Positions 39,501-45,500 of a DNA stretch of 60,000 bases are shown here, piece by piece. Within the stretch, counting starts at the first letter, position 1; each line of letters begins with the position of its first letter. The notes under the pieces were generated by a model. It searched no databases. It saw only the letters and a list, made by a program, of their open reading frames with translations, and was not told the DNA's origin. The stretch lies in assembly GCF_032854445.1 (NCBI RefSeq), contig NC_088302.1, forward strand, positions 57,392,237 through 57,452,236, read 5' to 3'. The DNA is from Liolophura sinensis (taxonomy: Eukaryota > Mollusca > Polyplacophora > Chitonida > Chitonidae). Position numbers and translations under genes: made by a program.

Positions 39501-42500
39501 ATAGTGAAAACACCCAGGAACTGTCACTCCTGTGGTCACAACACTCAGAGCTGTCAGTCCTATAGTCAAAACACCCAGAGCTGTCACTCCTGTGGTCACA
39601 ACACTCAGAGCTGTCAGTCCTATAGTCAAAACACCCAGAACTGTCACTCCTGTAGTCACAACCACTCAGAGCTGTCAGTCCTGTAATCACAACACCCAGA
39701 GAGCTGTCAGTCCTATAGTCAAAACACCCAGAACTGTCACTCCTGTAGTCACAACACTCAGAGCTGTCGGTCCTGTATCACAACACCCAGAGAGCTGTCA
39801 GTCCTATAGTCAAAACACCCAAAACTGTCACTCCTGTAGTCAAGCATGGACTGATGACATAAGTCTAAATGAATAGAGAATGTGTCTCAATGAACTCCAT
39901 GTGATGGTAAACTACACAATGGTTTACACTGTAACATCACCTAGCTGTTAAACAAACTACAGCTGTTACTGCTCAGAGCTGTTAGTCCTATAGTCAAAAC
40001 ACCCAGAAACTGTCACTCATGTGGTCACAACACTCACAGCTGTCAGTCCTGTAATCACAACACCCAGAACTGTCACTCCCTGTGGTCACAACACTCACAG
40101 CTGTTAGTCCTATGGTGAAAACACCCAGAACTGTCACTCCTGTGGTCACAACAATCAGAGCTGTTAGTCCTATAGTCAAAACACCCAGAACTGTCACTCA
40201 TGTGGTCACAACACTCAGAGCTGTCGGTCCTATAGTCAAAACACCAAGAACTGTCCACTCATGTGGTCACAACACTCAGAGTTGGTCAGTCCTATAGTCA
40301 AAACACCCAGAGCTGTCACTCCTGTGGTCACAACACTCAGAGCTGTCAGTCCTATAGTCAAAACACCCAGAACTGTCACTCCTGTAGTCACAACACTCAG
40401 AGCTGTCGGTCCTGTAATCACAACACCCAGAGAGCTGTCAGTCCTATAGTCAAAACACCAAAACTGTCACTCCTGTAGTCAAGCATGGACTAGATGACGT
40501 AAGTCTACATGAATAGAGAATGTGTCTCAATGAACTCCATGTGATGGTAAACTACACAATGGTTTACACTGTAACATCTAGCTGTTAAACAAACTACAGC
40601 TGTAACTGCTCCAACTTCATCTTTACTGGGCATGGAAGGCAGTAGATCTCAAGAAATCATAAGCCTGAACCTTGGGACAAGGTAGACTACAGGTGTGATT
40701 ACTCCTTACTTACCTAAGCTGGGTCTGGGTCTCCCTCAACCTTGGGTCAAGGTAGACTACAGGTGTGATTACTCCTTACTTACCTGATCTGGGTCTGGGT
40801 CTCCCTCAACCTTGGACAAGGTAAACTACAGGTGTGATTACTCCTTACTTACCTAAACTGGGTCTGGGTCTCCCTCAACCTTGGAACAAGGTAGACTACA
40901 GGTGTGATTACTCCTTACTTACCTAAGCTGGGTCTGGGTCTCCTTCAACCTAGGGACAAGGTAAACCACAGGTGTGGCTACTCCTAACTTACCTGATCTG
41001 GGTCTGGGTCTCCCTCAACCCTGGGACAAGGTAAACTACAGGTGTGATTACTCCTTACTTACCTAAGCTGGGTGTGGGTCTCCCTCAACCCTGGGACAAG
41101 GTAAACTACAGGTGTGGTTACTCCTAACTTACCTGATCTGCGTCTGGGTCTCCCTCAACCTTGGGACAAGGTAAACTACAGGTGTGGTTACTCCTAACTT
41201 ACCTGATCTGGGTCTGGGTCTCCCTCAACCTTGGGACACGGTAAACTACAGGTGTGGTTACTCCTAACTTACCTGATCTGGGTCTGGGTCTCCCTCAACC
41301 TTGGGACGAGGTAAACTACAGGTGTGGTTACTCCTAACTTACCTGATCTGGGTCTGGGTCTCCCTGAACCTCGTGACAAGGTAGACTACAGGTGTGGTTC
41401 CCACAGGCCAGTTGTCGTCCACAAGGACGATGACAAGAGTAGGGACGAGCCTCAGCACATGGGAATTTGCCCACCTGGTTAAAATCATACATTCCTCTGT
41501 TATATTTAAGATGAAAATATAATTAACGAATCATGTTTTTTTTTGCTTTAACAATGACTTTGAATATGGCAACATGCTCTCCCTGGTACCCATTCAAACA
41601 CATCCAAAGTACTGAACATTGTTCTTACACAATTCACCTATGAAATGTCCCAATGCAGTCGAAAATCCTGCTAAAGAAGGGGAGACAACTCACCTCATGT
41701 TTGCCTCGACAACTGACAGAGACTGGTACAGCACAGGGAGGGCAAGGCTTTTGAGTGTCTCCACCCTCACCTGTGGCTGGGGCACCCACGGGCCAGCACG
41801 AGCTACCTGTACAGAGAAATTGAAAACACCCCAAACCCCACCTTTAGCAATAATTCGCGAAAATAAAGTGTTGATCTGTTTGATGAAGTGGGTTATTGCA
41901 TGTACTTACATGTAGCTGTGTAACAATTCTAAGAAGTGAAAATGAGCAGTTCAGAAAGCACAGTGCTGAGGAAGATGACATACAGCACTACAGGGATACA
42001 GTGTATGACAGACTGCTTCAGTTCACATATAGACATTGCTGGCAAACCTTCATAAGGTCTCCTATGCTGTCTTACTCTTGAAAGAAAATAAAAATAAAGT
42101 GTCACTGAAAATTCATAATGTTGGAAGCTACCTACAGTTGTTTTTTTCTCTGATTCGAAGAAAAATGTTCATATTCTGTCATAATAATTGGCTAATCTGT
42201 TTACTTCATTTCAAACACCGTATTTAACGTTGGAATGCATGTGCATGTTCATGTAGCTTATTTCAACAAGTAAACATAATAAAGTAATACAGGTAAATAT
42301 TACACAAGTAATACAAGTAAATATTACACAAGTAAATATTACACAAGTGAATTTCAAAGAATTTCTTCCATACGTGAAAATAATCTTCAAAAAAGTTCAG
42401 AGTCAAATGTCTGGAATCCATCATTAACATTATATAGCTATGAGATTAAATTTTCCCTGGTCTGTTCAACTCCTTGCACAAGAATTTTCCACTTACATGT

Positions 42501-45500
42501 ATACATCTATATTGACAGTGAGGTTTCCGGTGGAAATAACCAGAGTCACCGAAGTAAACCACTGACCATTGTCAGTTACCTGACAAACCTCCTGACTTAA
42601 ATTTGCATCTGAAACCGTGCATGCTGGATTTGAACCTGCGACCTCATTGGCCAACGGGCTGAATGTCTGCCCTGAACTTGAACAAGGTTCCCGCTTTAGG
42701 TGAGTCTTGTCACACAGTTATTGCCTGACCTTCTCCTGAACCTTGGTCCTAACAGCTGTGTGGCAGACAGATGGGCAGGTGTGAGGACAACCCGTTAGAG
42801 ACTTCTGACAGACAAACCGACATGGTGGACAATCCCCAAAGTGACAGCGATGCTTCTCCCGGGCTGGGTGGTGACAGTCAGGAGGTGTTCTGAAACACAG
42901 TTGTTAAGATGTGGAACAATAGCAGAAACACAGAATCAGAGTCAGTTATGGAACAGCAGAGTCACTGAAATACAGCGATGTTCTCTTAGGTTGGTTGGTA
43001 AAAGTCAATAGGTTTTCATGGAGTCCTGGAGCAATAGCAGAGTCAGAGAAAAACAGGAATCAGGATGAAAGTCAGTGATAGAACAATAGCAGAGTCAAAT
43101 AAACACAGGACTCAGGATCAGCCAGAGTCAGTCATGGAAAACTAGCAGTCAGAAAAACATAGGAGTCAGGATCAGAGTCTGCCATGGAACAATACGGGGT
43201 CAAGAAAATCACAGTGGTCATAATCACAACCAAACCAAAGCAATCAAGAGAAACACAGGAGTCACAATCAGAGTCTGCCATAGAACAATACGAGTCAAGA
43301 AAATCACAGTTGTCATAATCATAACCAAACCAAAGCAGCCACAGAAACACCGGAGTCACGATCAAAGTCTGCCATAGAACAATACGGGTCCAGAAAATCA
43401 GTGGTCATAATCGCAACCAAACCAAGGCAGTCAAGAGAAACACAGGAGTCAGGATCAAAGTCTGCCATAGAATAATACGGGTCAAGAAAATCACAGTTGT
43501 CATAATCATAACCAAACCAAAGCAGTCAAGAGAAACACAGGAGTCACGATCAGAGTCTGCCATAGAACAATATGGGTCAAGAAAATCCCAGTGGTCAGAA
43601 TCATAACCAAACCAAGGCAGTCAAGAGAAACACAGGAGTCAGGATCAGAGTCCGCCATAGAACAATACGAGTCAAGAAAATCACAGTTGTCAGAATCATA
43701 CCCAAACCAAAGCAGCCACAGAAACACCGGAGTCAGGTTCAGAGTCTGCCACAGAACAATACGGGTCAAGAAAATCACAGTTGTCAGAATCGCAACCAAA
43801 CCAAAGCAGCCACAGAAACACCGGAGTCAGGATCAGAGTCTGCCACAGAACAATACGGGTCAAGAAAATCACAGTGGTCATAATCACAACCAAACCAAGG
43901 CAGTCAAGAGGAACACAGGAGTCACGATCAGAGTCTGCCATAGAACAATACAAGTCAAGAAAATCGCAGTGGTCATAATCACAACCAAACCAAAGCAGCC
44001 ACAGAAGCACCGGAGTCAGGATCAGAGTCTGCCATAGAACAATACGGGTCCAGAAAATCACAGAGGTCATAATCACAACCAAACCAAGGCAGTTGAGAGA
44101 AACACAGGAGTCCGAATCAGAGTCTTCCATAGAACAATACGAGTCAAGAAAATCACAGTGGTCATAATCACAACCAAACCAAGGCAGTCAAGAGAAACAC
44201 TGGAGTCGGGATCAGAGTCTGCCATAGAACAATACGAGTCAAGAAAATCACAGTGGTCAGAATCATAACCAAACCAAAGCATCCACAGAAACACCGGAGT
44301 CAGGATCAGAGTCTGCCATAGAACAATACGGGTCAAGAAAATCACAGTGGTCATAATCGCAACCAAACCAAGGCAGTCAAGAGAAACACAGGAGTCAGGA
44401 TCAAAGTCTGCCATAGAATAATACGAGTCAAGAAAATCACAGTTGTCAGAATCATAACCAAACCAAAGCAGCCACAAAAACAAAGGGGTCAGGATCAGTA
44501 TCAGGCATGGAACAAAAGCAGAACCAGTGAAAAAGAGACAAGGTTTAGAGTCAGTCATGGAACAATAGCAGATGCCAGACAAACACACCTATCCCGATCA
44601 GAGTCCACCTGGCACTACTTGTACCTACACAAATGGTCAGCACAATGAGACAATGTTGTGCCAAATGACACAGGGACAAGCCAGGAGCAGTAATAGTGTC
44701 AGTGTCACTTACTGACAAAGTCTGTTACAGTGAGGTGACATGTGACAACGCTGTGCCAAATCACACAGGCATAAGACAGGAGGAACAACAGTGTCAGTGT
44801 CACTTACTGAGAAAGTCTGTTACAGTGAGGTGACATGTGACAATGCTGTGCCAAATCACACAGGCATAAGACAGGAGGAACAACAGTGTCAGTGTCACTT
44901 ACTGACAAAGTCTGTTACAGTGAGGTGACATGTGACAACGCTGTGCCAAATGACACAGGCACAAGACAAGAGTGATGACAGTATGACTTACTGACAGGGT
45001 CGGTTACAGCGAGGTGGTTTGGTGTTTTTTTCCCTGCCACAGGGCACTGTCATGCAGGTGGCCTTACAGAAACATGATATGTCCACAGTGTTGGTACATG
45101 GATAGCATGGACCTGAAACATACATATAAAATCTTGTGAGCAGCTCAAACAACATTTACTTCCTCAACCCTAAACTTTACATAATATTTGAGGCTCTTAA
45201 TTTTCCGCTGAAAACAGGAAATGTATCAAAGCTACACAGTGCTGGCCTCATAAGTTTAGTTTATTTATCTTAGTGGCAGACAAACAGCTCATGATGGAAG
45301 GAGACTGCCCGGTTTCCTCCCAATATATTGCTGGTATATTTTCGTTGCGTTAGTGAAATATTTTTGAATATGGCATAAAACCCCAATCAAATAAATTAAA
45401 TAAATAAATAAATAAGTAAAATAGGAGACTAAACCTACTATAATACAATGAACACTTACATGTACCTATCTCAACTAACTTTCATCAACTCTGATTGGTT

